A stretch of 64,000 bases of DNA from Slackia sp. (GCA_020725885.1 DYEA01000007.1:248001-312000), one strand, 5' to 3'; counted from the stretch's first letter, positions 46,543-56,038 are shown. Translations and numbers: made by a program. Notes: generated by a model not told the origin, from the sequence alone.

Positions 46543-47562
46543 ATGAAGCCAGACGCACGGACGATCGCGAAGGCCATCGCAGCGATCGCAGCCATTCTCC
46601 TCGTGCTTGTCGCTGCGGGCTGCGCCGGGGTCAAAGAAATCGGCGACGTGCTCGGAGCCACGCAGCCGGGCGAGGCCGCGGCACCGGACGGAGCCGTGTC
46701 AGAGCCCGGGTACGAGCAGGCTCCCTCCCGGTACACCGATAAGGGTGTCGCCGAAACCGGATCCAGCGAGGGGGCATCGACGGTCCCGGTCCAGCCGCTC
46801 GTCATCAAGACCAAGACGATGCGCGTCGAAGTCAAGGACGTGCAACCCGCCGTCGAGCAGATCCGGGCGCTGGCGGCGAAGCACGGCGGATCCATCTCGA
46901 ACCTCCAGATCGCGACCGACACGGACGAGCCCGTCTACCGCCCGCAAACCGCTGAGAGCGGCGGACTGCTGACCCCGCTGCGCGGATGGGTCACCGTGCG
47001 GGTACCCGTGACGGCGTTCAACGCGTTCGTCACGGACGTCACCCGGATCGGCACCATCAAGAGCCAGTCTGAGTCTGCTGAAGACGTCACGCAGCAGCAC
47101 GTCGACCTGAAGGCCCGGCTCGAGAACCTGCGTGCCGAAGAGAAGCGCCTGCGGGAGTTCTTCGCGGCAGCGAAGAACGTCGACGAGATGCTCGCGATCG
47201 AGCGCGAGCTCTCACGCGTCCGCGGAGAGATCGAGAGCCTCGATGCGCAGGTCAAGTACCTCGAGCAGCAGGCGGCTATGGCGACGGTCACCATTGAGCT
47301 TGAAGAGCCGAAGCCGGTCATCCGCCCCCAGGGCGAGAGCTGGGGCTTCCTCGACGCGATCACCACGGGCATCCGCGGCGCCGCGGCGACGATCAAGGTG
47401 CTCATCGTCGTGGTGCTGACTGCGCTGCCGCTCGTCGTGCTCGGACTGCTCGCCTTCTACGGCCTGCGAGCGCTCGTGCGCCGCAGGCGAGCCAAGAGGG
47501 CGGCGTCGCAGCCGCCGGTCGGCGGGGATCCGACGTCCGGCACGACGGACGAGGTCAGCTGA
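46543..47562 (+). CDS. DUF4349 lipoprotein with coiled coil and C-terminal membrane helix
   Basis: This 339-aa protein begins with a lipoprotein signal (lipobox VAAGCAG at about residue 22). A low-complexity linker follows, then the DUF4349 domain (about 95-260). This domain contains VRVPVTAFNAFVTDVTRIG, the QHVDLKARLENLRAEEKRL coiled coil and an ERELSRVRGEIESLDAQVKYL helix. A C-terminal membrane helix (VLIVVVLTALPLVVLGLLAFYGL) and a basic tail follow. The family is widespread in Actinobacteria and Firmicutes with unknown function. The ATG at 46543 has GGAGGGCGG eight bases upstream; an earlier in-frame start lacks a site. The 3' end overlaps the convergent small gene by eight bases. Confidence 0.88.
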   Translation: MKPDARTIAKAIAAIAAILLVLVAAGCAGVKEIGDVLGATQPGEAAAPDGAVSEPGYEQAPSRYTDKGVAETGSSEGASTVPVQPLVIKTKTMRVEVKDVQPAVEQIRALAAKHGGSISNLQIATDTDEPVYRPQTAESGGLLTPLRGWVTVRVPVTAFNAFVTDVTRIGTIKSQSESAEDVTQQHVDLKARLENLRAEEKRLREFFAAAKNVDEMLAIERELSRVRGEIESLDAQVKYLEQQAAMATVTIELEEPKPVIRPQGESWGFLDAITTGIRGAAATIKVLIVVVLTALPLVVLGLLAFYGLRALVRRRRAKRAASQPPVGGDPTSGTTDEVS

Positions 47563-47833
47563 CGCGCTCTTGCCGGCTCCGCGCGCCTCGCACGGCTGCG
47601 GCGACGGCGGACACGGCAAGACGACCCGTCGCCGCGGCCGCACCGGCGAGCGCGGGCACGAGCGTCATCTCGCTCGCGTCCACCGAGGCTGGACCGGGGG
47701 CGCCTTGCGTCCCCACGCTCGTGAGGAACGCGCCGGCAAGCACGCCGGTCGCCGCCCCGAGCCCCCACGCGGCCGCGCTCGCGAGCGCCTCGCCCGGCCG
47801 CCACGCTCCGCCGTCTCGCGCACGCATGCGCAC
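47555..47833 (-). CDS. Small Ala-rich membrane protein behind the nucleoside permeases
   Basis: This 92-aa protein has two hydrophobic segments (ALASAAAWGLGAATGVLAGAFL and a second near MTLVPALAGAAAATG) and a basic C-terminus. The GTG at 47833 lies six bases after the upstream permease stop and follows GAAGGG; an ATG at 47827 is the alternative. I do not recognise the family. The tail overlaps the DUF4349 gene on the other strand. It may be an accessory subunit of the transporter or simply the last gene of its transcript. Confidence 0.55.
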   Translation of the reverse strand: MRMRARDGGAWRPGEALASAAAWGLGAATGVLAGAFLTSVGTQGAPGPASVDASEMTLVPALAGAAAATGRLAVSAVAAAVRGARSRQERVS

Positions 47834-47838
47834 GGGCT

Positions 47839-48792
47839 CTAGCCCTTCTCGTACGGCTGCCCCACGGCCGCCGGCGCGACCGCACGCCCGATGACGCCGG
47901 CGAGCACGATGACCGTGAGCACGTACGGCAGCATCAAGAAGAACTGCGGCGGGATGTCGATGACGCCGCGGAACATCTGGAGCTTGATCTGCAGGGCGTC
48001 GGCGAATCCGAACAGGAGCGACGCGAGGTACGACCCGACAGGCGTCCAGCGCCCGAAGATGTTGGCCGCAAGGGCGATGAAGCCGCGGCCGTTCGTCATG
48101 TTCTCCGTGAAGCTCCCGACCTGCTCGATGACCAGGTTCGCCCCCGCAAGGCCCGCGAGCGCGCCGCTCATGAGCACCGCGACCCACCGCCCCCGGTAGA
48201 CGCTGATGCCGACAGTGTCGGCCGCCTTCGGGTGCTCGCCGAGCGCGCGCAGCCTCAAGCCCCATCGGGTCCGGTAGAGCGCCCACTGTGCGACCACAGC
48301 GATGAGGATCGCCACATACACGATCGGCGTGTGCGACAAGAACACGACCTCGATCCACCGCATCACCTCGCCGAAGAACCCTGCCGGCGGCTTCGGCAGC
48401 GAGATGAGCGGGCGAATCATCGTCACGGGATCCGTCGTCCCCGGATGCCCGTACAGGCGCTCCATCAGGAAGCCCGTCAGCCCCAAGGCGAAGATGTTGA
48501 TTCCCGTGCCGGACACGACCTGGTCTGCCCGCAGGTTGATGGACGCGAACGCGTGCACCGCCGCGATGGCGACGCCTGCGGCCACGGCCGCGAGGACGCC
48601 CACCCACGGGTTGCCGGTCGCTAGCGTGACGGCGGCGCCGGCGAACGCGCCCGTGAGCATGATGCCCTCAAGCGCGATGTTCACCACGCCCGACCGCTCG
48701 CAGATGGTGCCCCCGATGGCCGCGAGCGCGAGCGGCGTCGCCATGCGAAGCGCCGAAGCGAAGAGGTCCGGGGTGATGATGTCACCGAGCAC
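47839..48792 (-). CDS. Nucleoside ABC transporter permease (BmpD/NupQ-like)
   Basis: This 317-aa polytopic protein belongs to the BPD_transp_2 family, with about eight helices. Family blocks include GGTICERSGVVNIALEGIML near residue 28, the LRADQVVSGTGIN segment and LRALGEHPKAADTVGISV that contacts the ATPase. Together with the next permease, a double ATPase and a BMP lipoprotein it forms a complete RnsABCD/NupNOPQ-type uptake system, whose known substrates are (deoxy)nucleosides. The start overlaps the upstream permease stop by 11 bases. Confidence 0.9.
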   Translation of the reverse strand: MLGDIITPDLFASALRMATPLALAAIGGTICERSGVVNIALEGIMLTGAFAGAAVTLATGNPWVGVLAAVAAGVAIAAVHAFASINLRADQVVSGTGINIFALGLTGFLMERLYGHPGTTDPVTMIRPLISLPKPPAGFFGEVMRWIEVVFLSHTPIVYVAILIAVVAQWALYRTRWGLRLRALGEHPKAADTVGISVYRGRWVAVLMSGALAGLAGANLVIEQVGSFTENMTNGRGFIALAANIFGRWTPVGSYLASLLFGFADALQIKLQMFRGVIDIPPQFFLMLPYVLTVIVLAGVIGRAVAPAAVGQPYEKG

Positions 48793-49909
48793 GAGCGAGC
48801 GCCTCCTTCTGCCGCCGCTGGATGAACCACTGCACCACGGATTCAGACGCGATGAGGAAGATCACGAGCGCCTGGATGATGAGCACGATCTTCTGCGGCA
48901 CGTCGGCTTCGAGCTGCATCGTGCCGGACCCCGCCGACATCGCGCCGAAGAGGAGCGCCGCCGGGATGACGCCGAGCGGATGGTTCTTCGCCACCAGCGC
49001 GACCGCGATGCCGGTGAAGCCGAACCCGGACGAGAACTGGTCGAAGATGCGGTGGTGCACGCCCATCACTTCGACCGCGCCTGCGAGGCCCGCCAAGGCG
49101 CCGGAGATGCACAGCGACTTGACGATCGTCGCAGGCACGGAGATGCCGGCGTTCTCAGACGCCCAGGGATTGAAGCCGACGGCACGGTTCTCGTAGCCGA
49201 GCGTCGTGTACTTCAGGATCAGCCAGACGACGACCGCGAAGAAGACCGCGACGAAGATGCCCATGTGCCCCCTGCCTAGCTTGAGCACCGGCATCGCCTG
49301 GAGCGTGGCCTCGGAGAAGAGCGACTGGATCCTTGGGAGCTGCGCGGAAGCGCCGATCATCTCGGTCTGCGGTATCTGGCCGGGCGCCTTGAGCGGACCC
49401 ACGACGAGCCACGACACGATGTAGCGGCCGATGTAGGTGAACATCATCGTCGTGATGACCTCGTGCGCCCCGATCCGCGCTTTGAGCAGCGCCGGCACGA
49501 ACGCCCACGCCGCTCCTGCGGCCATCGCGGCCAGCAAGACGGTCGGAAGCGCGATGACCGGCGGCAGCCCGCCGAGCTGCACCCCGAGATATGCCGCAGC
49601 CAAGCCGCCCATGAACAGCTGGCCTTCAGCGCCGATGTTGAACAGCCCGGCACGGAAGCCGTACGCGACCGCCAGACCGGTGAACATGAGCGGGATCGAC
49701 TTGAGCAGCGTGTCGCCGAACGCCTTGGGGCTGCCGAGCGACCCTTTGAACAGCGCGGCGAAGGCGGCCATCGCGTCGTAGCCCGACACCCACATGATGA
49801 CCGACCCGATGCCGATGGCGATGAGCACCGACACGACCGGCGCTCCGGCCTTCTGGAGGAAGGTCATCCACGCCTTCTGCTCGGGCAGCGCTTCGTGCGA
49901 CTCGCTCAT
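48782..49909 (-). CDS. Nucleoside ABC transporter permease (BmpC/NupP-like)
   Basis: This 375-aa permease is the larger partner, also of the BPD_transp_2 family, with helices separated by FRAGLFNIGAEGQLFMGG and ARIGAHEVITTMMFTYIG, and the ATPase-coupling segment RAVGFNPWASENAGISV. The start at 49909 overlaps the ATPase stop by four bases. It is translationally coupled to both neighbours. Substrate choice cannot be read from sequence beyond the family. Confidence 0.92.
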   Translation of the reverse strand: MSESHEALPEQKAWMTFLQKAGAPVVSVLIAIGIGSVIMWVSGYDAMAAFAALFKGSLGSPKAFGDTLLKSIPLMFTGLAVAYGFRAGLFNIGAEGQLFMGGLAAAYLGVQLGGLPPVIALPTVLLAAMAAGAAWAFVPALLKARIGAHEVITTMMFTYIGRYIVSWLVVGPLKAPGQIPQTEMIGASAQLPRIQSLFSEATLQAMPVLKLGRGHMGIFVAVFFAVVVWLILKYTTLGYENRAVGFNPWASENAGISVPATIVKSLCISGALAGLAGAVEVMGVHHRIFDQFSSGFGFTGIAVALVAKNHPLGVIPAALLFGAMSAGSGTMQLEADVPQKIVLIIQALVIFLIASESVVQWFIQRRQKEALARAR

Positions 49910-51459
49910 CGCTCTCCTCCCGCAACGCCAGCCTCTGACGCCGGGTCGAGCTTCGACCCGCCGCCGCCAGTCATGTAGTAGCCCAGCGTCTCGTCGTCGG
50001 CCTCGCCGGCCACGAACTCGCGCACGATCCTGCCCTCGTAGATGACGAGGATGCGGTCCGCGAGCGCCATGACCTCTTCGAGCTCGAAGCTCACGAGCAA
50101 CACCGCCTTGCCTGCGTCGCGCTGCGCGATGATCTGCCGGTGCACGAACTCGATCGCGCCGACGTCGAGCCCGCGCGTCGGCTGCGCGGCAACGAGCAGC
50201 TCGGGCCCGCGGCCGATCTCGCGCGCGACGACCACCTTCTGCTGGTTGCCGCCCGAGAGCGCAGATGCCTGCACGCGCTCGCTCGGCGTGCGCACGTCGT
50301 ACGCCTCGATGCGCTCCCGGGCCATCTGCGCGATGGCGGCAGGCCGCATGATGCCTCGCTTCGCGTACGGCTCGACCCGGTGGTCGCCGAGCACCATGTT
50401 CTCGGCGATCGTGAAGTCGAGGACCAGGCCGCGGCGGTGCCGGTCTTCCGGGATGTGCGAGATCTTGGCCTCGATGGCCTCCCGGGCGCTCGCGTGCGTC
50501 ACGTCGCGCCCCTTGAGGCGGATGCTCCCGCCGACCGGCCTCCGGAGTCCGACGATCGCCTCGACGAGCTCCCGCTGGCCGTTGCCGTCCACGCCCGCGA
50601 TGGCCACGACCTCGCCGCCGCACACCGAGAACGTCACGCCCCTGACGGCTTCGAGCCTGCGGTCGTCGAGCACTTGAAGGTCCTCGACCTCGAGGACCGG
50701 CTCGCCGCAGCGTGCAGCCGCCTTCTCGATGCGCAGCACGACGTCCCGGCCGACCATCATGCGCGCGAGGCCGACCATGTCGGTTTCAGACGGCCGGGTC
50801 TCTCCTACGACCCGTCCGTCCCGCATCACGACGATGCGGTCCGCAACCGCCATGACCTCCTCGAGCTTGTGGGTGATGAACACCACGGAAAGCCCCTCGT
50901 CCACGAGCGAGCGCACCACCGAGAAGAGCTCGTGCACCTCCTGCGGCGTGAGCACGGCCGTCGGCTCGTCCAGGATCAGCACCCGGGCGCCCTGGTACAG
51001 CGCTTTCAAGATCTCCACGCGCTGCTGCATGCCGACCGACAAGTCCTGGATCCTCGCATCGGGGTCGACCTTGAGGCCGTACTGGTCCGACAGCACCCGG
51101 ACGCGCTCGCGAGCCGCGTCGAAGTCGATGACGCCGAGCTTGCCCGGCTCCCTCCCGAGCACGATGTTCTCCGTCACGGTGAGGGGCTCGACGAGCATGA
51201 AGTGCTGGTGGACCATGCCGATGCCGTGGTCGATCGCGTCGCGCGGTGACTTGATGCGCGCTGGGGCGCCGTCGACGAGCACCTCGCCGCGGTCTGCCGA
51301 CAGCAGCCCGTACACCACGTTCATCAGCGTGGATTTCCCAGCGCCGTTCTCGCCCAGCAGCGCGACGATCTCGCCCCGCTCGAGCACGAGGGACACGTCA
51401 TCGTTGGCCACGACCCCAGGGAAGATCTTGGTGATGCCGCGAAGCTCGAGGACAGGCAT
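49906..51459 (-). CDS. Nucleoside ABC transporter ATP-binding protein (two ATPase domains)
   Basis: This 517-aa sugar/nucleoside-type ATPase has two fused NBDs. The first has Walker A (LGENGAGKST), signature LSVGMQQRVEI and Walker B (VLILDEPTAVL). The second has a degenerate P-loop (IAGVDGNGQREL), signature LSGGNQQKVVVAREI and a Walker B-like segment (LLVAAQPTRGLD) in which the usual Asp-Glu is replaced by Ala-Gln, so only the first site is likely to hydrolyse ATP well. This asymmetry is typical of the family. The ATG at 51459 has GGAG eight bases upstream; a start ten codons earlier is weaker. Confidence 0.93.
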   Translation of the reverse strand: MPVLELRGITKIFPGVVANDDVSLVLERGEIVALLGENGAGKSTLMNVVYGLLSADRGEVLVDGAPARIKSPRDAIDHGIGMVHQHFMLVEPLTVTENIVLGREPGKLGVIDFDAARERVRVLSDQYGLKVDPDARIQDLSVGMQQRVEILKALYQGARVLILDEPTAVLTPQEVHELFSVVRSLVDEGLSVVFITHKLEEVMAVADRIVVMRDGRVVGETRPSETDMVGLARMMVGRDVVLRIEKAAARCGEPVLEVEDLQVLDDRRLEAVRGVTFSVCGGEVVAIAGVDGNGQRELVEAIVGLRRPVGGSIRLKGRDVTHASAREAIEAKISHIPEDRHRRGLVLDFTIAENMVLGDHRVEPYAKRGIMRPAAIAQMARERIEAYDVRTPSERVQASALSGGNQQKVVVAREIGRGPELLVAAQPTRGLDVGAIEFVHRQIIAQRDAGKAVLLVSFELEEVMALADRILVIYEGRIVREFVAGEADDETLGYYMTGGGGSKLDPASEAGVAGGER

Positions 51460-51493
51460 GTGCGTCTCCGTCCTGGTCTTGTGCCTCACAGGG

Positions 51494-51526
51494 GAAGGGC
51501 GGTCGGGTGTGCCCCGGCCGCCCTTC
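51494..51526 (-). terminator. Intercistronic hairpin between BMP lipoprotein and ABC genes
   Basis: A 9-bp GAAGGGCGG/CCGCCCTTC stem with an inner extension (CCGGGG...CCCGA) is located in the 110-base gap. It lacks a T-run. Such hairpins often stabilise the binding-protein mRNA or act as partial terminators, giving more binding protein than transporter. Confidence 0.55.
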
Positions 51527-51569
51527 AGTCTACACCACGCGCGCGCGGACGCGCGCCGACGCGGCCCCG

Positions 51570-52646
51570 CTACAGCTTGTCAGGAACCTGGATCGTGCCG
51601 TCGATGATGCCCTGCTTGGCCTTCTCGACCGCGTCCTTGATCGACTGCGGGACCTTGCTCTCGAAGTCGTGGAACGGCGCAAGGCCGACGCCGCCTTCCT
51701 TCAGGCCGAACTCCTTGATGGTGCCGCCCGGGAAGTTGCCCTCGACCGCGGCCTTGATCGTCTCGAACACCGCGACGTCCACGCGCTTCATCATCGAGGT
51801 GAGCATGACGTCGCCGGTGTTCGGGACCGTGAGGTACTGGTCGGCGTCGACGCCGATGAACAGCGCGCCCTTCTCCTTGCACGCCTCGATGGTGCCGAGG
51901 CCCACGGCGCCGGCGGCGGCGTAGATGACGTCAGCGCCCTTCTCGATCAGCGAGTAGCCGAGCTCCTTGCCCTTCGCCTGGTCGGTGAAGTTGCCCGCGT
52001 ACAGCGAGATGACCTGCACGTCCGGGTTCACGGACTTGGCGCCGGCGATGAAGCCCGCCTCGAACTTCTTGATCAGCGGCACGTCCATGCCGCCCACGAA
52101 GCCGATGACGTTCTTGTCGTTGATCTTGTCCGAGAGCGCCTTCTCCTTCGTCGCCAGACCCGCGACGACGCCGGCGAGGTAGCTGCCCTCGTGCTCCTTG
52201 AAGGTCAGGCCGACGACGTTCGGCGGAACCGGATCGAAGAACTCGTCGACGCCGCCGAACTGGACGTCCGGGTACTGCGTGGCCATCTTGGAGACCGTGT
52301 CGGTCATGAGGAACCCGACGGCGAAGATGGGGCTGTAGCCTGCGTTCGCGAGCTGGTCGATGTTGGACTCGTAGTCGGTGATCTCCTTGGACTCCAGGAC
52401 CTTGATCTCGACGCCGAGCTCCTGCTCAGCACGCTTGAGGCCCTCGTACGACAGGTCGTTGAAGGACTTGTCGCCGAGGCCGCCGACGTCGGTGACCATC
52501 GCGGCCTTGACCGTGGTCTTCGGCTCCTCGGTCTCGCCGCCCGTGGTGCCCTCGTCGGTGGTCTTCTTGGCGCACCCAGGCACGAACGCCACGAGCAGCG
52601 TCAGTGCGAGCGCCACCGCGAGGATCCTGCTCCACTTCGTGTTCAC
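51570..52646 (-). CDS. BMP-family nucleoside-binding lipoprotein
   Basis: This 358-aa protein starts with a lipoprotein signal (RILAVALALTLLVAFVPGC, lipobox VPGC). A basic/Thr/Glu-rich linker and the BMP/PnrA fold follow, with MVTDVGGLGDKSFND, YSPIFAVGFLMTD, VGFVGGMDVPLIKKFEAGF and FIGVDADQY. BMP proteins such as PnrA and NupN bind purine and other nucleosides. It is the first gene of the transporter operon. GTG 52646 follows GAAGGAGG with a ten-base spacer. The gap upstream (52647-52753) is relatively AT-rich and probably contains the promoter, but no convincing hexamer pair was found. Confidence 0.94.
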   Translation of the reverse strand: MNTKWSRILAVALALTLLVAFVPGCAKKTTDEGTTGGETEEPKTTVKAAMVTDVGGLGDKSFNDLSYEGLKRAEQELGVEIKVLESKEITDYESNIDQLANAGYSPIFAVGFLMTDTVSKMATQYPDVQFGGVDEFFDPVPPNVVGLTFKEHEGSYLAGVVAGLATKEKALSDKINDKNVIGFVGGMDVPLIKKFEAGFIAGAKSVNPDVQVISLYAGNFTDQAKGKELGYSLIEKGADVIYAAAGAVGLGTIEACKEKGALFIGVDADQYLTVPNTGDVMLTSMMKRVDVAVFETIKAAVEGNFPGGTIKEFGLKEGGVGLAPFHDFESKVPQSIKDAVEKAKQGIIDGTIQVPDKL

Positions 52647-52753
52647 GCTACAACCGCCTCCTTCTATACGGGAACCGGCACATCGTATTCATGATACCCC
52701 TCTGCTTGCAGACGCTACCAGATGCCCTGAGCAGGCATTTCTCTGGGCAAGCG

Positions 52754-53659
52754 CTATCTGAGGCGTGCGCGCGGATGCGTGCTCAGATACTCCTCGACCA
52801 GGTGGCTGCGGTCGACGTGGGTGTAGACCTGCGTCGTCGAGATGTCCGCGTGGCCGAGCATCTCCTGCAGCGAGCGCAGGTCGGCTCCGCCTTGCAGCAT
52901 GTGCGTCGCGAAAGAGTGCCTGAGCGTGTGCGGGTGGATGTCGAGACCGGCCCGGCCACCGTACCGCTTCACGAGCGCGAAGACGGCCTGCCGCGTGAGC
53001 CGGCCGCCGCGCTGGTTGACGAACAGCGCCGAGCGGTCGGCGGACGCTGCGCTGCGCTTCGCGCGCAGGTACGGCCGCCCGTGCGTCAGGTACTCCGAGA
53101 CCGCCTGCGCCGCGTAGCCGCCGATGGGAACGATGCGCTCCTTCGAGCCTTTTCCGAACACGCGCACCAGCCCCTCAGCGAGGTCCACGTCGCTGACGTC
53201 GAGTCCGACAAGCTCGCTCACGCGCAGGCCGCACCCGTAGAGGACTTCGAGGATCGCCTTGTCGCGATACCCGACCGGTCCTTGGGGGAACGGCTGGGAC
53301 AGCAGGCGCTCGGCTTCGTCGAGGGATATCGCGTCCGGGAGGCGCGAGGGGACTTTGGGCAGCGGAAGGCGCGCGGTGGGGTCCAACTCCGAGATCCCTT
53401 CCCGGACGCAGAAGCGGTGGAACGAGCGGATCGCCGCCATGTTGCGCTCGACCGTGCTCGGCGCGTACCCGGCCGCGAAGAGGCGGCGCTGGTGTTCGAC
53501 GACATCCTCGCGCGTCGCGTGCGAGGCCACGGCGACCCCGCGGTCCGCTAGCGTGCGCTCGTAGCGAGCCAGGTCGCGCCGGTATGCATCCAGCGTGTGC
53601 TCGGACGCGCCGCGCTCGACGGCAAGGTGCGCAAGGAAGTCGCGGATGGACGCGTCCAT
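52754..53659 (-). CDS. xerD: Tyrosine recombinase XerD
   Basis: XerD (301 aa) resolves chromosome dimers at dif with XerC. The N-terminal SAM-like domain (residues 1-90) is followed by the catalytic domain. The R-H-R-H-Y set is visible in CGLRVSEL, HTLRHSFATHML and LGHADISTTQVYTHV. No transposon is adjacent, so this is the housekeeping copy. TACAAT lies six bases before the ATG and there is no ribosome site, so a leaderless mRNA is likely. The location near pyrG and steAB is as in mycobacteria. Confidence 0.94.
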   Translation of the reverse strand: MDASIRDFLAHLAVERGASEHTLDAYRRDLARYERTLADRGVAVASHATREDVVEHQRRLFAAGYAPSTVERNMAAIRSFHRFCVREGISELDPTARLPLPKVPSRLPDAISLDEAERLLSQPFPQGPVGYRDKAILEVLYGCGLRVSELVGLDVSDVDLAEGLVRVFGKGSKERIVPIGGYAAQAVSEYLTHGRPYLRAKRSAASADRSALFVNQRGGRLTRQAVFALVKRYGGRAGLDIHPHTLRHSFATHMLQGGADLRSLQEMLGHADISTTQVYTHVDRSHLVEEYLSTHPRARLR

Positions 53660-53665
53660 GCTCGC

Positions 53666-53671
53666 ATTGTA
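53666..53671 (-). promoter_or_regulatory. -10 element of a leaderless xerD promoter
   Basis: A near-consensus TACAAT occupies -12 to -7 relative to the xerD ATG on the minus strand, implying transcription starts at the A of ATG. No Shine-Dalgarno sequence is present. Confidence 0.6.
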
Positions 53672-53677
53672 CGCGAC

Positions 53678-53706
53678 GCGGCGGCGCCAGGACGTGGCGC
53701 CGCCGC
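53678..53706 (-). terminator. Hairpin between ald and xerD
   Basis: A perfect 12-bp stem (GCGGCGGCGCCA / TGGCGCCGCCGC, five-base loop) lies 22 bases after the ald stop and immediately before the xerD -10. No T-run follows. It probably ends the ald transcript and overlaps the xerD -35 region. Confidence 0.6.
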
Positions 53707-53727
53707 GCAGGTGATTCGCGATCGCTG

Positions 53728-54840
53728 CTATAGCAGCTTCTCGAGCGGCGTGTAGTTCATTCCGTGCGCGTCGGCGACAGGCTTGTACGTGATGTTTCCG
53801 TCCAAGACGTTCACGCCTTTCGCGAGCGCGGGGTCGTCGAGCACGGCCTGCTTCCAGCCCTTGTCCGCGATCGCCAACCCGTACCGGAGCGTCGCGTTCG
53901 TGAGCGCGAGCGTCGAGGTGTTCGGGACCGCGCCCGGCATGTTCGCGACGCCGTAGTGCAGCACGCCGTCGACCACGTACGTCGGATCAGCATGCGTCGT
54001 CGGATGCGTCGTCTCGATGCACCCGCCTTGGTCGACCGAGACGTCGACCACGACCGCGCCCTTCTTCATGTGCTTGAGCATCTCGCGCGTGACCAGCCAC
54101 GGCGTCTTCGCGCCCGGCAGCAGCACGGCGCCGATCACGAGATCGGCCTGGTAGACGGCCTCCTCGATGTTGTGCTTGCTCGAGTACAGAGTCCGGATGC
54201 GGTTGCCCCAGATCTCGTCGAGATAGCGCAACCGGTCGATGTTGATGTCCATGACCGTCACGTTCGCGCCCATGCCCATCGCGACGTACGTCGCATTCGT
54301 GCCCACGACGCCGCCGCCAAGGACGACCACGTTCGCCGGCAGCACGCCGGGCACGCCGCCCATCAGCACGCCGCGACCGCCGAACGGCTTCTGCAGGTAC
54401 GTGGCGCCGACCTGCGCGGCCATGCGGCCCGCGACTTCCGACATCGGCGCCAGCAGCGGCAGCGTGCCGTTCGGGAGCTCGACGGTCTCGTACGCGATAC
54501 ACACAGCGCCCGACTTGATGAGCCCTTGGGTCTGCGGCAGGTCTGGCGCGAGGTGCAGGTAGGTGAAGAGGATCTGGCCGGGCCTGAGCATCTCGATCTC
54601 GACTGCCTGCGGCTCTTTGACCTTCACGATCATCTCGGCGCGCGCGAAGACCTCTTCGGCGGTGTCGACGAGCTCGGCGCCCGCTGCTGCGTACGCCTCA
54701 TCGGTGAACGACGAGCCCTCGCCGGCGGAGCGCTGCACGAGCACGTGGTGGCCGTGGTGCACGAACTCGCGCACACCGCCCGGCGTCATGCCGACGCGGT
54801 ACTCGTTGTTCTTGATCTCCTTAGGAACGCCGACGATCAT
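53728..54840 (-). CDS. ald: Alanine dehydrogenase
   Basis: This 370-aa enzyme interconverts alanine and pyruvate plus ammonia with NAD(H). The N-terminal [16 protein letters not shown] motif, the NAD-binding [20 protein letters not shown] and catalytic residues (Lys in VKVKEPQ, His in YLHLAPD) are intact. ATG 54840 has AAAGGA eight bases upstream. It is separated by 103 bases from DUF3866, so it may have its own promoter. The hairpin after its stop isolates it from xerD. Confidence 0.95.
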   Translation of the reverse strand: MIVGVPKEIKNNEYRVGMTPGGVREFVHHGHHVLVQRSAGEGSSFTDEAYAAAGAELVDTAEEVFARAEMIVKVKEPQAVEIEMLRPGQILFTYLHLAPDLPQTQGLIKSGAVCIAYETVELPNGTLPLLAPMSEVAGRMAAQVGATYLQKPFGGRGVLMGGVPGVLPANVVVLGGGVVGTNATYVAMGMGANVTVMDINIDRLRYLDEIWGNRIRTLYSSKHNIEEAVYQADLVIGAVLLPGAKTPWLVTREMLKHMKKGAVVVDVSVDQGGCIETTHPTTHADPTYVVDGVLHYGVANMPGAVPNTSTLALTNATLRYGLAIADKGWKQAVLDDPALAKGVNVLDGNITYKPVADAHGMNYTPLEKLL

Positions 54841-54943
54841 CGCTCGTCCTTTCCCCGCCTGGCCGCCGAATCGAACGCTCGCGCCTCCGGTTCGTCCGCG
54901 GACGGAAGCCGCAAGCACGGAACGCACCTGAACAGTGTATCAC

Positions 54944-56020
54944 CTACCCGTTCGCAGCCCGGCGTTCACGCATAATCGTCGCCGCAAGCCTCCCGGCCGC
55001 GGACGCCGCCAGGAAGAACGCCGGGTCTTGCTCTGGCGTGCGTCCCATCGAGCGCATGGGGACGCCCCGGCTATCCGGGAGCTCAGCGTCCACGAGCACG
55101 CGCTGGTGCACGCGCCAGACTCCCGCGCGCTCGAGGGCGTCGTCCACCACAGTCGCCTGCTCAGGCTCCAGGCGCGGCACCGCGACCTGCGCTCGAGCGA
55201 TAGCGACACGGCCGAGCGCGACGAGCGAATGGTGGCTCACGCCGCGATGGCGTTCGCGGGAATCTGCGAACGATACCCGCAGCGCGGCTACCGGCGTCCC
55301 GCGCACCGCCGCCACCGCGTTCACGGTCTCCCCCATCGCCACGCCGCCGTGCCCGAACCTGCTCGCCGTCCCCGGCACGCCTGGTCCGATGGACGCCACC
55401 ACGACGTCGGCCGCGAGCACGCGCACCGCCGCGAGCAGCGCGGAGTGCGTCGTCACGGCCTCCAGGTCGCCGCCGAAGGCGTGACCGGCGGTCACCGTCC
55501 CATCGAGGAGCCCGGCGACCCGCATGTCCGCGACCGCGTCGGAGATCGCGATCGGCAGCGCCGCTTGGTCCGTCATCACGTACACGACGCGCGCGTCGGG
55601 AGCGGCCTGCTTCACCGCCGCCGCCACAGGCAGCACGTGCGAGTGAAGCGGGCAGCACACCACGGGGACGCCGTCGATATCCTCAGCGTCCGCGAGATGC
55701 GCCGCATGCTCGCTCGCCGGCTCCTCCACCGCGAGCACGTCGCGCTGCAGCGGGGTGTACCTGAGCTTCATGATGTGGCCGCCTGAGGCGTCGGCATAGC
55801 CCTCGCCCTCGCGCGCCACCACGAAGTGCGCGCCGCCTGTGCCGAGGCCGAGGTCGACTGCGGTCGTGTTCAGCAACACGCGGTCGCCCGGCGCGCACGG
55901 CCCCGTGAGCTGCGGCAGGCACACGGCGAGCGCCTCGGCTCCGTCCACGACGACCCGCAGCCGCTGGAGCCCCTGCCGCTCGGCGACGACGGCTGCGACC
56001 TGGCCCCACGCGAGCCGCAT
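54944..56020 (-). CDS. DUF3866 family protein
   Basis: This 358-aa protein matches the actinobacterial DUF3866 family, whose function is unknown. It has an N-terminal beta-rich portion (residues 1-80, containing DRVLLNTTAVDLGLGTGGAHFVVAR) and a Rossmann-like middle region (VPVVCCPLHSHVLPVAAAVK, VYVMTDQAALPIAIS). Glycine-rich loops with GPGVPGTASRFGHGGVAMGE follow, then a C-terminal RFAD-like SRERHRGVSHHSL motif. Conserved His/Cys residues hint at an enzyme. It follows pyrG by 18 bases and is probably co-transcribed. Confidence 0.85.
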   Translation of the reverse strand: MRLAWGQVAAVVAERQGLQRLRVVVDGAEALAVCLPQLTGPCAPGDRVLLNTTAVDLGLGTGGAHFVVAREGEGYADASGGHIMKLRYTPLQRDVLAVEEPASEHAAHLADAEDIDGVPVVCCPLHSHVLPVAAAVKQAAPDARVVYVMTDQAALPIAISDAVADMRVAGLLDGTVTAGHAFGGDLEAVTTHSALLAAVRVLAADVVVASIGPGVPGTASRFGHGGVAMGETVNAVAAVRGTPVAALRVSFADSRERHRGVSHHSLVALGRVAIARAQVAVPRLEPEQATVVDDALERAGVWRVHQRVLVDAELPDSRGVPMRSMGRTPEQDPAFFLAASAAGRLAATIMRERRAANG

Positions 56021-56038
56021 CGCCCGCTCCTGCCGGCT

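Noticed and set aside
52754-53659. xerD as a mobile-element integrase
   Set aside because: No attachment repeats, cargo or transposition genes nearby, and the location matches the housekeeping xerD of Actinobacteria.
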